Position numbers and translations under genes: made by a program
Notes under the pieces: model-generated
What the model saw: the letters and a program-made list of their open reading frames with translations, nothing else
Told to the model about the DNA's origin: nothing
The model's database searches: none
In this document: in pieces, positions 49,901-64,000 of the stretch
Layout: every line of letters starts with the position of its first letter
Position numbering within the stretch: position 1 is the stretch's first letter
Assembly (NCBI GenBank): GCA_013398015.1
Contig: VZRR01006730.1
Location: 1,541,933 to 1,605,932, forward strand
Direction of reading: 5' to 3'
Length of the DNA: 64,000 nt
DNA from: Oreocharis arfaki
Lineage: Eukaryota > Chordata > Aves > Passeriformes > Paramythiidae

Positions 49901-52900
49901 GCTGCGTCATAAAATGCAGGAAAAAAATAATTCCAGAAACTAATAGAAACCTTTATGTCGAACAGCTTGCAGAAGTTATGTGATAGCTACCATAACTGAT
50001 TCATGGTAAGATACTACCTAATCTTGAAAGTTTAAAATCATCCAGCTCTGCCAAAACCAACCATTGAAGCAATGGTATGGACCACAACACGTGACTGAAA
50101 TTGCTGTGGATTGGCATCACATGAATAAACACCACACAATTACATATGCAATCTGGGGTTAATGACAAGTCTGAACCAGGAATATACTGTTTTAGATAGA
50201 ATTGCTCAGTATCATTTCCCAGGAATGTCTGCTTTATGCAGCATTTCAGTATTTTGGGTTACTTCCATTTGGAAAAGTAATTCAGGTTTCCATTGAGTTC
50301 TGGGTTCATGAATTCTGAACACCTGTCCTCTGGCCAGAAGTCTGCTCCTGTGCAATGCTTTCAGCTCAGTGCTTTTTGTCTCCCTCTCACTAATTCCAAG
50401 TGCCCTAATCAGACAGAAATAGCTTCCTTTTCTGTGGTGTCTTTATGATCATATACTTTTCAGATATAAATCAGTCCTCACATAAGCTTTCTCTGTGCTG
50501 GCTTAAAGGATTTTCAGCCCTTTAGTCTAATAACTCCACTCTTCTTGGTTCTACAATTACATTTCAATTCCTTCCAAGTTGCCTGTACCTTTTTGGTAGT
50601 GCAGTGATTAGGAGTGGACAATTTCAGTGGAATTCATGTCAGCCAGTACTGCACTTAGCTGGTTGAGAGTATTATTGAAGTGCTGGCAGCTCCTGAGGAT
50701 TTCACAAGTAACCAGCAGAGACTTCAAGTGCCTATATTGGAGAGCGACATGTGTTACAAAAGACAGCTCTAGACAAGTCAACTTGCAGTTAGAAGCTGTT
50801 TTCCAGTGCCCAAGACCACACTTGTTGCATCCATAGATTTATTTGTTCTTCATGTCCCTCTCCACACTTCTCCTTCATGTTCCTCTCCACATTTCTTCTT
50901 TGGATCCTACCTCCCAGAGAAGACCTGGAGTTGTTCAGGTTCCTGTTGCACTTTCTGTTTTGCTTTCAATTTTTGAGGGCTTCCATGTCACTGCTAACAC
51001 CATCTGGAGCAATGAATGCACATGGTCTGCAGGTTCTTTAGCAAAACACTGGCACATCCTCCATTATACTAATGACAAGCTCCAGCTGCAGTCCTAGACA
51101 TGACTGTTTATTGAAAGAACTCAAATCTAAAATGATGAACATTGGTTTGCTATTGTTAGTCACTTTTCTATTCAAAGAGCCAAATCTAGAAACTTTAAAC
51201 TTCAGTTTGTCATCAGAAGAAGGACAATGAAGAAAAAGATACATTTTTTTGTGATGGATTCTTCTTTACAAAAGAAAAATATGCAGTTTAGAAAGAAACC
51301 TAATAAAGATGTTGGAATAGTCAAAACATTGTAACTTCTAAAATAAAAGTTGAAAGCATGTTGATTTTAATTTCAAAATCCAATTTCAAGGCCAAATTTA
51401 GCAAAGTATAATTCAGCAATTAAACTAGCATTTGTAATGATGTGTGATCCAATGGCTATTTGGGCTGAGGGATGGGGGAATGGAAGTGATGAAACTGGAA
51501 CTTTAATTTGGACAATTCTAGTAATGAACTTCTGATTGCCTTGAAAAAAACAACGAATTCCTTTCTTTTATCAGGAGAAGCCATCTGATTTGTCTGCTGC
51601 CCTTAGGTGAAGACAGGATGGATCAAAGGGTTTACACGATGTTTCCAGCCTGCAGAGCAATGTTATGCTGATTGCAAAGGAATCCATGTGATGGGGTAAG
51701 GTGCAAGCTGTTTGAGCAGTGCCTGGGGTCATTTTTGGTCTCTCTGCCCTCTGAAGGGAGACACTCCATCACCCAGTGCTGCCCCAGCCCGGGAAATCTC
51801 CTTGTGACAGATTATGAAATGCCAGTCAGCTCCCCTGCTTGGTTTGATCTCCTGTGAGCAAAGGTGTCCTTTTGCTTACGGGGAAGATTTTGCTTTGAAT
51901 AACTGCACCATGGAAGTTACCTTTGAGAGTGCTTTCCTGGTAATCTAACGAAGGGAGAGGAAATTTCTCATGTCTACCTCTCTGATGAGTGCATGGGAGC
52001 TGCCTGTGTGTGCTGCCAGAGGAAAGCACATCTCTGCCTCTGCAGTACACAGATCCGCCTGATAGGGAGTTCATTGGTGATTGGGTATTGTCCCTCACTC
52101 AAATATCACTGCACTGATTTCTTTTTTATTTGTCCCTCATCAGAAAGGTTTCTGTGCTCTCTGAGTGTGCTGCTCGTCTCAATACCTTTGCTTGTTATGC
52201 ACATACTGGCTTTCCAGCTGTCCTCTAAGCAGGATTTTTTAATATTTCAATGTGAGTCTTGAGAAAGCTGTTTCACTCTTACAGCCCTTTTCTAATGCCA
52301 GTTCCCTGCACAATATGAATTGCACCCATTCACCAGGTTATGGCATTGCTTCCTCTTCTGGGATGACAATTCGTAGGTCCTCTCATGCCTCCTGAGCAGG
52401 TGAGTTTGGACACTCTGCTGCTTCTGACTTCATCTGGATCCACAGAAAAGTACTTTAGGAAAAGTTAAAGCACAGCTCTCACAGCCCCTGTCTTAAGTGA
52501 GCTGCTATCCAGGCAGATACTAGTGGCTAAATACTAACATTGGAAAGATTACCTGATAATAATCTTCAAAGTTATTAAAACAAAGAATCTGTTTGAGTGT
52601 TCCAGGAATCTTTTGCCAAAGAGAGCATTTGCCTGCACAGACACAGCCAGTGATCTCTGAAGCTTTGACCACAGTAATTGATGCAGCGTCGGTTCCTGGG
52701 CATGCAGGACAGCCAGCAGTGTGTTTTGCTCGGTGTCTGTTATGAGCATGTAACCAAAACCTGGTGGGCCTCAGACAGCCACTCTGAGGGGCATGGTCTG
52801 GCCTGAGGCCGGGGGTCCAGACTGGACCAGCAGGGTCTGCCACCCCACCAGGTCGGACAGCAGCAGAGCTGGGGATAGCAAGGAGAGTGACTGGACAAGC

Positions 52901-55900
52901 AGGTTTGATGCAAGGGATGCTGGAGCAGCACTGGCAGAGCTGCAGTGGGTAGGGGAGGAAGGGTGGGAGGCCGAAGGCTTTCCTGTTTTGTGTTGTCAAA
53001 CAGTTGCTGGGGTGCTTTGCACAGCACAGCCTTGGCTGGGCAAACAGCCCTGTCACCCCTCATTGCTGTGCTTCAAATAATTCACATTTTAAAATCTACC
53101 ACTGCAACTTGTGATTTAACCATTTAACAGGAAAACCACCCTTCATTCCCTCTCAGTTTCTGAGGGCTACCCATTCCTGCCTCTTTCTTTGTGCCGTGCT
53201 AGGGCTCCTGTTAAAAGCACATACAAAAAACGCACCATCATGGATTTGCCCTTCCAGCATTTCCATATGGAAAGAAAATAATCTTTTCCCCCATTTTGCA
53301 GGAGGAGGGTCTGAACATGTACATATGTCTGCACCTCTCTCCCCCTTCCACCACTGATTTTATTCAGGCCACCAGGAATTTCAGGATTTTTCACCATGGG
53401 GTCTGGAGGATCCTGAAGCATGAGGATGCCAGTCTGTTGCCTTCACTGTTCCTTTGGGGAAGAGTGGACCTTACAGGGAACAGAGGATGGCTGTTACCCA
53501 ACCTGTGAATTATCTATGATGCTTCCCAAGGGAGCTGTGGCTACGTTAACCTTGGCTTACAGCTGTGATTACATTAAAGAAAAAGCTTCCACAGGGGCCT
53601 TTCTTTTCCACTCATCCGCAGTAACTATCCCATTAGTTATTGAACACATTAAAGGCACATTGACACATTACCTACAATTACAATTTCTCAAGCCCTCATC
53701 AGGGTTCCCTCTGTTGCTCAGTGAACACATTCCTCTCCTCAGAGTACATGCAGTTGAAATAAATTAGAGAGGCTGCCTTGAGATCTTCTGCTAAAGAGAA
53801 AAGCCTATCTATGTTTTCATATTTAATTTATTTTAGATTTATCTAACTAGCTGATAGAAACATGCATGGCCAAACTTTAATCTGAGTGCCTTTGAGTCTA
53901 GCCTTTTGGCTTTAGATTCATCTTTGCTAATGGTTTCAATTCTCCTCAGTGAACTCAGATTTGGCACTCAGTTCACAGGTTTGTATGCAGGAAAACCATT
54001 TATTTGTACTGGAAGATTTGAACTACAGCTCTGTTTTCTTACAGGGATGGTTCTGTTGTAAATCTGCACATGATGCAGTCTGAGTTCAGCAACAAATCAA
54101 GGTCAAGGCACTCTGAGAAATCTTCTGCTTAGAGGTCTGCTTCCATCATTTGCACATGTATTTGCCTTCCATCTCTGATAAGAATGTTATAAACAGGTTC
54201 TGTGTGGACATTCGTATTCCTCCTTTAAACAAGTAAATTCTTTTCATAGGAAATTGAAGTAGTGAATAATGTGGAATATTCAAAGTGGTTAGTTTCTGCA
54301 AATGAGAGAAAGGTGGAGTATTTATTACTTTCTTTATTCTGATAATCTCTTCTGATCTTGAAGAGAGAGACACCCATGTGATACTCATTTTGGACCATCA
54401 TAAAAAGGAGAAGAGAATGTAGAGCTCATCTCTCCAAGAATTTATGAGGGCCATAGAGTCAGTCTCTGTGGCCTGCCATTAAATGAATTATGGCTGTAGC
54501 CTCGGACCATTGCAATTCTGATATCTTAAGATCTGTTGAAAGAACAAGGACTAAGGCGCTGGTTTGTGTAATGACATAACTGAAAAGAAAAGTAAAACGC
54601 AAATAGAAAAAGAAATACATATATCAAATGGTCAAGTCAACCTTTTTACCCAATAGACCAGAACAACTCTCATTTTTTTGCCCAGTCATTAAACTAAGCA
54701 GGCAGCAAACTTGCTGACCTACTGGTCCTTCCAGGAGCAGGACCACATGCATCTCTGCTCATGGGTGTACTTGATTAAAGCACTCACAGACTGAAATGAA
54801 TGAGGATGCTCTTTGCTATCACTGAGGACACTTGTCTCAAATCATGAGTTGTTATGACATGATAACTTTTCCATACTCCAGTGTATGGTTACTGCAGCAC
54901 ATGGTTATCCTAGGGTGATTTAAAGCAGCCTTTCATTAAGCAGTATTTCCTAAATTGCGAAGTATGTGTATGTGGCACCGCATTTGGCAGAGACTGAGGT
55001 CTTGCGCCTCATTTCTCTGGCTGTGACATGACACAAAGCGGGTTCTGGAGCTTCCTCACAGGGTCATTTGTACGACCTAGTAAGCACTGTGCATTCCACT
55101 GTGTCTGGAACAAAGTCACTTAGATTTTCAGGATGTTTATACCATCTACAGGGTTGCTATAAAAAAAGAAGCAAAGTATGAATCACAGTGTGGTTTCCGT
55201 GCCCCCATCATTTCCTGATCTGTGCAGAGCACGCCAGACTGGGTAAGATGTTGTAGGCAGCCATCTGTCCTACACACCTGCCATGCAACCGCTGAAGATT
55301 ACACAATTGTCCCTGTTCCAGAGACAGGGGCTGACCTTTCCCTCCTACTGTCTGGTACCAAATGTGTCTCAACTTTGAACAGAAATTTTGACACAAGATT
55401 CACGTACTTTGCCACAATTTAGGTGATATGCAAAATTTAAACTTTGTTGGAACAAAACCTCTTTCTCTCCTAAAGCTTTGCATTATTTAAACTTTTTCCC
55501 ATATTTTTGTCTGAGAGTGCCACGAAACACCTTCGGTGGAATTGGTATTTCAGAGGAGTTAGGCTGTGCAGACAAGAAGGGCCTGACAGTGACCAAGGAA
55601 GTGCAAAATGCTGCTGATGTGATATGTGTATGTCATGCTGGGGACAGCTAAGATGCTATGGGCTTGGGTAATGGGGGCTTTTGATATGTAGTGGTGTGAG
55701 AAAAGATGTTGGATAGTGGAGGCTACTTGCACAGGAAAATCATGAGTTTTAATTTGACCGTGTTAGGCTTAAGCTCATTTGAAATCGTTCGGGTGAAGAT
55801 ATCAGTGTCAGCCTGAGATTCCACATTGCAAGAAAACAGGTCACTCAGATGTTGGTATGAGACCTGCAATCTGTTTGTGAAATATGACAGTGGGAATGGA

Positions 55901-56215
55901 TCAGGAAAAGATTAAGTGGAGATGAGGTACAGAGAAAGAAGAATCATCTATCCTCTTAATAGATAGTGGATTCTCGTACAGCAAGGGAAAGGGAAGACCT
56001 ACAAAATGAACAGATAAAAGCAAGAAGAGAAAGAGAAAGGAAAGGTTTATGAAAGCAGAGGGAGGATGTAACTATGTTTTGAAAGTCACAAGTGTGTCCA
56101 GGAAAAAAGGACAGAGTGAGCAGGCCAGTGTAAGCAGCGGAGACTGTGGAAACCAGAGTGGAAACAACTGAGTCAAGTGGGGGAATCTGCACTAAGGGTT
56201 TTACTCTTCACCATA
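46975..56215. other. Upstream/intergenic region, no gene recognised
   Basis: After about 200 bp of GC-richer promoter-flanking sequence the region is AT-rich. The longest frame (178 codons, minus, 52520-53056) lies in a locally GC-rich patch, is Cys/Pro-rich and matches no family I know. No second astacin-like zinc motif is present, so I see no tandem paralogue here. Confidence 0.45.
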
Positions 56216-56219
56216 ACTG

Positions 56220-56577
56220 TGTCAGGTTTCCTCCTACTGTACCCAAAGAAGAGACTCTGACCCACTTTGCATATTTGCAGCTCAAAGATTATTTACTCTG
56301 AAGTTTTGACAGCAGCTAGGGAACAGCGGAGGACACAGGGCTTCAAGTCACGGGGGGGACTGGGGACAGGACAGTCTTCTGAAGTACAATTTGGGCAATT
56401 GTGAAAATTAAGGAAACAATTTCTTAGAGCTACTGAAAGGAGAACGCATGGAAGGGCTCCTTTCAAGTTTGGGTGAAACTTTTTAAGTCTTATGTTAGGG
56501 GAAGGTTTGCCCCAATGTCTTTGGAGATTGAAAGTTGTGCACAAAGCAAGTACAGCCCTCTGGGGGAATCACAGGCA
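56220..56577 (-). mobile_element. Weak candidate LTR remnant
   Basis: Read on the minus strand, the segment begins TGCCTGTGATTCC and ends GGAAACCTGACA, giving TG...CA termini. Near its end is AGTAAATAATCTTTGAGC, resembling an LTR polyadenylation region. There is no exact AATAAA, no clear TATA box and no visible target-site duplication, so this is only a possibility. Confidence 0.25.
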
Positions 56578-57219
56578 ATGTCCTTGTGATCTCCACCACA
56601 GAAGTGCCTAAATCCTGAAGGTGGTTGCTATCTCAAGATGGTTTCGATTAGGCCTGACTGCAAAGCTGTCAATAATGGTGCTGCCAGTAGTGTAAAATGT
56701 GAAAGATCTACTGCTCTATTTCTCACTGGACAACATCGATTCTGACCAGCAATTATCTGTCAAATCTGACCAGGATGAGGTCAGATCTCATTGTGATCTC
56801 AATCTGAAAATCGTCAAACCACAGCAAAAGCCTATATTTCTGCAAAAAAAAAAAAAAAGGCAATTCCCAGCCTGAACTGTTTCAAAGGAAGGCATGGAGG
56901 CCAGAGAGATCACAGCACTAGAGGAGTAAGGATACAGTAAGCACAGACCCACACCACTCTTGCACTTAATTCAGTGTCAGTAAACTCGGTGAAAGGCATC
57001 TATCCTGAGAGCTGGAGGCTGTTTTCTGAAAAGGCTGTTTTTGTAGAAGGTGTTTTTCTCTTGACTGGAAGGTCTGGCTACATTGATCTTATGTGCCAAC
57101 TCGTTGTGGATGCTGAAAAGCTGCTGGCAGGGAAAAATCCAGCATTTTGCAAGTATTCCGTGAGAAAGTCCTTGGTTCTCACGCGAACAAGCAAGATGGT
57201 TTTCTAAACATCTTGCAAA

Positions 57220-57470
57220 TGTTGTTTGTATGTAGAGTTGTTATGAAACTAAGTAGAAAATATTTTGAAAATAGGTGTCGTGAAGTCCAGCCAATCACTT
57301 AGAGAAGTAGTTAGACTAGAGACCAATGATCTTTTGCCATATACCAGTGCGAGAGTTATATAAATCCCACCTGTAATTAAATAAATAATTCACTTTCTCT
57401 CAACCTTGTCTCCAACTTAGACCTTCGTTTTTCTTCGCTGTCCGTGTTGCAACAGCGACAACTCATTTTA
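57220..57470 (+). mobile_element. Putative short solo LTR
   Basis: CCAAT boxes at 57291-57295 and 57322-57326 precede a TATATAA box at 57357-57363 and an AATAAA signal at 57380-57385. A T/C-rich segment follows and ends near gttgcaacagcgacaac. The 5' end may be tgttgtttgtatg near 57219. Layout and short TATA-to-AATAAA distance fit an LTR. Neither a clean terminal CA nor a target-site duplication could be found. Confidence 0.45.
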
Positions 57471-60400
57471 TCAGAGTGCTGGCTGAAATTTGTATAATAG
57501 CAGTGTCATGGAAAATATTCCAAGGCCAGACAAAATCTTGTAGGTCACAAAGAATGGTTAGAGGTGAACATGAACAGAATATAATTTCTCGAATTTGGAA
57601 CTAGAAGATGTGAATCTTTCTTATCTTCAATTATTTTCTCCTCTTTGTTCTCCATCTCTGTGTCAAGGAAAAGGATCAAACAATGTCATCTTAGGGAAAT
57701 TGTTTCTGTATCTTTCTTGAAATGATAAGGACTAACAGCGATTCACTATTAGACACTAGGAATTACCACTGCTGAGGTACTTGCAACTTCTACTGATGGA
57801 GGTACCCAGCAAAAGACCCCAATACATATAGTGAGCAACTATGTGGAGCAGATCAGCTCCCAGTCTGTTCACTGTGCCTTCCTGCCTGTGCCTCTTTGAC
57901 AGCGGGAGGGGAGACATGAAAGCTTTCACTGAGACTCAAAGGAAACATGGAAGGAAACAATAAGAGACCAACAGCTGCTGATAAACTGCAACTTCACGAG
58001 TCAGTGACTCAGCATTTCCAAAAACCAAGCTGATTCGCAGGGTTTTACCTAAAAGATGCAGGAAATACAATTTGTATGGCATGTGATGTCTGCTAGAACA
58101 ACCACAGGCCTCTCTGACCCTGTGTCCTCTCTCTGGATTGGGCCAAAAGTGGCTGCCTAGAAAAGCACATAACAACAGGGCAAACATATAGGATGTTTCC
58201 CCTTTGTTTTGAACGTGAGTCCTGCTTGAATCTTCCCTGTAGTTCTTATACTGGAATTGGGAAGTTGATCCCTAGACATTTTCCCCCATACGTTCAGGAT
58301 TTTAGAGACCTCTTTCTTCTTCCCTTTTAGTATCTCTTTTCCGGGCTGAGGAGTTGAAATTTTCTCTTTCATTCCTTTACACAGAACCAGTTCTGCACCT
58401 TGAATCGCCTGTTCTGATCCACCTACGAACTTGATTTTGTTTGGTGACATCCTATTTTAGACTGGAAAGGCCAGAGCTGCATATAACATTTAAGGGAAAA
58501 GCAATGTGCTCCAGATCTGGAATTAACTGACACAAAAGCAGATGTTGCTTTGGCCATTTTGCTGCTAGTTTGATTCTTGAACTGCTGTGAAAAACATGAC
58601 AGCCTTTTTTGATGGGTCTTCCCCATCTTTCTCAGGAAGCTTTTCGGCAGTGACAGTGATATCTGCAGTCCCAGAGGCAGTGGGATGAGGAGCTAGGTGT
58701 GGAAGACAGAGCCTCCAGGCTCTGCTGCAAGTCCAGAAGGACTGCTTTCCTGCTTGGGCTTTCTCACACAATGGTACCTCCTAAAAAATAACCTGTTGTA
58801 TGGGGTTTTTTTCAGAATGCTTAATACCACACGGTGCTGCACATGCTCCAACACAACACTCATGGAATTTTGCCACGGAAATGAACACACAGCTCCAGCA
58901 TAAATCAGGCCACAGGTGCCAGGCTGAGTGTAAATTAAATGAGAAAAATCCCATGTAATTATTGTGCATATTTCCAGTTGCTTAAACTGTCAGCCAGTAA
59001 TTTGGAGACATATTTTTCTTTATCTACTCCTTCTTTGGAGGGAGACACATGTAAAACCCAGATGCGTTCAGTATACAACCCTGATTCATTACCAGAGTGC
59101 ATCTTATCAGCCAACTATTCACAGATCATTTGCAAATAAAATGGTGTTATCCTGTACTTAAAGATTTAAAGACAAGGCTGACATGAAAGTGGATAGACCT
59201 AAGGCTTTATAGGCAACCATAATTCTTCAATTTCCTAGCTTTGCAGCCTTAACATAGCTGGAGATATAATTCTAACTAAAAGTACTAGATCCCAAAGCTT
59301 TTCTCTGCAAAGTATCCTTTACAACACTGGCGTCGCAAAAAGTTGAAACTCTGGCGTGTTACCCAACTCTAACCAGAAACTGTAAGAAAAACATTGTGAC
59401 CTCTAGGAGGCAGCAGTTTATTGCAAATACACAATGTGCACTCCGGTGTCTGGAACTTCGGAAGGTTTTGAAGTTTCTCAAATCTCCTGTGGTTATTAAA
59501 AAAAAAAAAAAAATCTAGCGGAAATAAACATACACTTGCAGTGGAACTACCTGCCCGGAAATAAGCTCTACTTCTCCAGTTAATCAAGAGCCAGCTCTCA
59601 GATTAAAATGAGATAGGCACAAAACGAGCTCTATTTTGCTGGGTTTTCAATAGCAAATTAGCAGAGTTCAATGGAGAAGCAGGATGTCTATCTGAGTTGT
59701 TATCTGCTCTCAGCAAGATACCCTCCCCCATAAGGGAAAGCTTCTGCTCATTTGCTTAACTTCACCTGCTAATTGGGCCCACACTTAACCTTTTGCCTGC
59801 CACTTTACCGAACAACACTCTCCTTTCAGTTGCATTTCCAGCGGTACATTTTTCTTTCACCTGGGTCTGTCCTGAGCTGGGGCTGACCTTTTCTTTCTGT
59901 ATCTCCATTACTGAGGGGCTGAGACTTCACACGAAAGCAGTTCACCTGGTAATGCACAGATACTGTTTCTGTGCTGGACTTTGTGGTACGATGCGACCTT
60001 CTAAAGCTGCTTTTCTCTTTGCAGCTGGCCCTTTGATGCTCTCAGAGGAACTGTGATTTTTTGAAAACTCACTTCACATATTAATACTCTCTTCACATCC
60101 ATATACGCACGGAACAACACAGCACATCAGTGCTGTCATTGGTGGTTCAACATCAGCCTAGACCACATCTGAATAAAAATAGCCCCATAAAAATAGTCAG
60201 AACAGAATAATCTGCACAACACCAGTCTTGATTTCAAAACTACCCGTGATGGATGACCCTCGGCGATCCCTCGGAGATTGCTCCCACAGAAATTACGCCC
60301 ACTGTCGGAAATCTGCAACATGTTTCCACTCCGGATTTATCTGGCATCAGATTCTAGCCATTAGCTCCTGGTAACACATTGTTTGCTCAACAGAAGAGAA

Positions 60401-63400
60401 CCTCTGTCATCAAAGGCTTATTCTACAACTGGGTCCTTAGGGATATTGACCAAGACACCGCTTAGCCTTTTCATCGATAAATAGACTGACCTTCTTGAGG
60501 CACGCTCTGATCCACTGCCTCACACACTTTAATTCATTCACGTGGTGCTTTCCTGAACACCCTCTGATTTTCCTAATTTTCCTAATTTTCTAATAGTGTA
60601 GCATCCTGCTACAGCAGCCACACCAATGCCCAATTCTCACGTTACAGACCCTTCCTATTACTCCCCAACGTTTTTTTCTCCTACCCTCCTGTAAATCACA
60701 CTATCCTTCCTGACCATTTTTGCTTTTTCGCCCCTCCTTCTCTACTTCCTAGCATTAAGTCTTCCACCCTCTGGCAGGGTTCAACAAATGCTGCTGCAAG
60801 AGATGTGCCACAGTCAGGTTTACAGTGGTTGCTGGTGACAGGGGGTACATGGCAGCCTCCTGAAACAAGCAGACAGCCATACTTTTTCCATAGATCTGAA
60901 TTCCACAGATTTTGCTCTCAGGACAGTAAGCATCCCAGTACAGAACCATTAACCACAAACCCTACACTGCATACATGCAACTAGCTGGACCCTCCATGGT
61001 GCTAAATCCTTATCATCATAATCCTGAGGGGAGAAATGTGGCAAAAGACTACACACACAGCTGCAGGTATTCCTGTAAATCTGGAGGTTCCAGGAGTCCT
61101 ATATCCATCAACATCAGAAGAAGCACCACACCCTGAAGCTCATTTTGTTGAGGTTGATCATTGAATAGCTTCCTTTAAGAAACTGATTCTTTGTTCTTCC
61201 CTTAATTACTTAATTTACTTGATTTATATCTATAGGTCTGTTTCAGTGACAGTGATGGAGAGACCAAGCCCACATTCCTCTCACATATCTTCCTTCTTTA
61301 TTTTCTTTTTGCATATGAATATGTAGAGACAACTGCTTTGTCTTAATAGTGCTGCAAAGGATTATTTCAGTGATTTGTTAATACTTCACCATCTGGTGGA
61401 AGAGAGAATCTCTTTCTTAAAGCTTCAACAGCCTGAGGCAACAGCACACAAAAGCATAAAGAGTTAGATGCAGTCATTGCAAAGCCTTTTACCTTCACTT
61501 TTGTTTTCACAATGTTTCATTTACTTATTAAACAAAATGCATGGCAACAATATGTGGTCTTCTGTTACTAACTGACTGTTTCAGTGCCCCAAGTGGATGA
61601 TATAAACACCTTGCAATGATCTGGAAAGCTATTTTAGACACTGTTCTGCTCAAACTGTCCCATTTCTGTAGCACAGAATCACATAACAAGTCAATACAAG
61701 TGAAAACATGAGCTTACACCTTCAGGCTAAATCCGACTGTCACAAGGATTTCCCTGAGAAAAAAAAAAAGCCCAAACAACTTTCTTTCCCATTTCCATCT
61801 GTTAACTCACACTTCTGCCTGGTGAAATGCCTCAGTGAGAAACAGAGCATTTCTGATACCAGCCCCTGATGGAGTGGAGTAGGCTGAGTCAGGGAAAGTA
61901 GTGTGCAAACATCTTTCATTCAGATGTATGTCAGCTTTTCCTTCTGGATTCTGGAGCTTTAATTTGTGTCTTCAACTGTCAAAATAAAAGTTGAAAATCC
62001 CACCTGCTTATTCAAGTGGTTGGCAATTATATTAAAGGGCTTTTTCTTTTTTTTCTGTTACAGCGTGAACTACAGCTAGGCAATGCAAAAGCTCTTGTAA
62101 TTCTCCATGTGATCTGTACTACCAAGTCTTTATTCAAAGCAAGCCTCTTTTATACAGCAAATGAACATAAAGGCCCAAAATACCAGCAGAAGAATTTACA
62201 GCGGGAACAAAGAATCTATAGGCACCAAAGGTTAACGGATACCTTCTATTTTGTCATCACAGAGTATTCCTGTCTGAAATACCAGAAGCTGAAAACCACG
62301 TATATGCTTTTGCCATTCTTATACATGTCTTCTATCAGAATCTAGAGAAAATATGTGGATAGGATGACTGTAAAATATGTTGTCAGGCCTGAACCTGCCC
62401 CTAAAGTCTGGATTGCAAAAACAGGCTTTCATCTTTCTACCTTGGCAAGTCTCTTTCTAATGGCAGATGTGACAGATAAAAAAGTTATGTGATTCTGGAC
62501 AGTATCAGTGTGAATGGCCAGTGAGAAAGGTCATTAGCCTGACCCCATTTTATCCTACTACTGTTTTAAAGAAAAATAAGCGATTTAATTATTGGGTGTT
62601 GAAACAAGCAAGTGTAAAGATGACTTTGAAGCACATTTATGGCCTGATTTTTTTTAGAACAGAATATGCTAAAAATAAGCAGCCATGATAGATAGATGCA
62701 GTGGCAGTACATGCCAAAGCTACAGTTAAATTATGTATCTGCACACGCATCAGTACACACACAAAAATCTGAAATATTTGGCCTTTCACTTGTAGAAGCT
62801 CACATACTACTAATATTCAATGTCTGGTGAGAGCTTCTTTGTTTTCCTAGCAATAGCTGCAAAAGGCTGCTGCCTGGCTGTTATTATTAAAATATGATAT
62901 CTGACAATGATTCTGTACCTATTACATTTCCCAGCAAATACAATTTCTGGCAAGGAAAACTTAATCTTCATATATAAGCAGGCAGAAAACATCCCAGAGA
63001 GTATGTTATTAAATTATTGTCTTGCAGAGAAACTTTGGTGTGACCTTCCTTCTATGGCATGTTGTGAGCAGTCTTTGTATAATTCTCAGAACAGCTTGTG
63101 GGAAACACATCAAGATTGCATCTCATGAATGGACTGAATGCCTTCCCCACACCAAATCTCTGTCACTGTATTCTGCCCTTAGCAGAACCTTCTTCCTTTT
63201 CATGTGGTTTCCAAATCTCAGGGGTGTCAGACCTAGTTGTGTTAGATTTCATTAGCACTTCTAGGAAGGACCCATCCTGTGGAGGAAATCAAAAGTGACT
63301 AAAGAGTGCATCCATCTTTTTTGTCATCTTTCCCACTCTCCTCACCCCTGCTTCTCTTGAGTGGTGGCAGAAGTCCATACCAACATGGTTCATTCTTCAA

Positions 63401-64000
63401 ACTCAAGATGAGACCTCATGGCACCATGATTACAATGTTACCTGTTCAGCTGCGGGCTGAATGAAGTAGCTGTTAGATAAGTCAGCAAATGGTTGGAACA
63501 GTCTATCTGTGGCAGAGAAAATTCAGATCAGAAGAGGTAAGCACAAGGATGCTGTTAAAGGCTTTGGAGTCACAAATGAAGCAAGAAGCAATGGGATTGT
63601 TCAGTCAGATTTTTCAATCTCCTCTGTGTGATGTTCTTCCCACTGCTGAGCACAGGGAGATGTGCCAGTGGTCCAGCCTGGTGTGCCCAACTTTTGTTCT
63701 TATAAAGACAGAAGACAAAGCTCTAGGTTTTCCTTCTGTGGGCTGAGCTGAAAGATCAGTTTCCACGGGCTCAGCAGCTTATTAGGGAACTGTCTCTGCT
63801 TGAGCAGTCCATTGGGACTTGATTTTTGATGGGGGGGGTCAGGGGGCTTGGAAGGGAGGGTGAGACGTGTCTGACAAGCCTGGTATGGTGAGGAGAAGGG
63901 GAACATGCACTGCAGCCATTAGGATGCTGCAGTGCTACAAAGGAATCTAACAATTAAAGTGAGAATTGAATGAGTGAGGGAAGTTTTGTACCAAGAAGGT
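57471..64000. other. Intergenic, no gene recognised
   Basis: Minus-strand frames between 57936 and 58890 (60-97 codons, Lys-rich in part) follow one another in different phases and could be remnants of a decayed coding element, but none shows a family motif. A poly-A run lies near 59498-59512 and a poly-G run near 63831-63838. The rest is unremarkable AT-rich sequence. Confidence 0.4.

Noticed and set aside
52520..53056. 178-codon minus-strand frame, Cys/Pro-rich
   Set aside because: It sits in a GC-rich patch, where long chance frames are expected, and shows no domain. It would need transcript evidence.
1..64000. CRISPR arrays, operons, bacterial promoters, tRNA or rRNA genes
   Set aside because: None seen; the sequence is eukaryotic nuclear DNA with spliced exons and LINE/LTR repeats.

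Overview
The window looks like avian genomic DNA. It is AT-rich with few repeats, carries degraded CR1 LINE 3' ends in the form typical of birds and other sauropsids, has short solo-LTR-like elements, and has introns of roughly 0.2 to 2.2 kb. The species cannot be fixed from the sequence alone.

Only one protein-coding gene can be reconstructed with confidence. On the minus strand, 13 exons between 46853 and 36882 join in frame with GT-AG junctions to encode a 410-residue secreted zinc metalloprotease of the astacin (M12A) family. It has a signal peptide, an acidic propeptide, an Asp-switch propeptide motif, an astacin catalytic domain (HELEHALGFLHEH zinc site, SVMHY Met-turn) and one C-terminal CUB domain. 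This is the layout of hatching-enzyme / CAM-1-like astacins. A TATA box and an inverted CCAAT box lie just upstream, and a polyadenylation signal lies just downstream of the stop.

Left end (1-5.1 kb): a small 20-bp minisatellite, a putative solo LTR (about 1780-2320), then about 2.75 kb of a 178-bp (sometimes 195-bp) tandem satellite whose monomers each carry telomere-like TTAGGG runs. An N with duplicated flanks inside the array marks an assembly join.

Middle (5.1-36.6 kb): mostly non-coding. It holds an orphan cysteine-rich open segment with splice-like borders (5883-6042, minus), a CR1 fragment (13774-14165), a GC-rich solo LTR with a short target-site duplication (17917-18333), a perfect 270-bp head-to-tail duplication (19073-19612), two GC-richer blocks of unknown nature (32560-33060, 33597-34920) and a duplicated 20-mer carrying TTCCTGGAA.

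Right end (46.9-64 kb): no recognisable gene. It holds one LTR-like element near 57.2-57.47 kb, a weaker candidate at 56.22-56.58 kb, and otherwise undistinguished intergenic sequence.

The main items for follow-up are the satellite with embedded telomere motifs, the run of 25/17/25-nt microexons in the protease propeptide, the orphan Cys-rich exon, and the exact 270-bp duplication.
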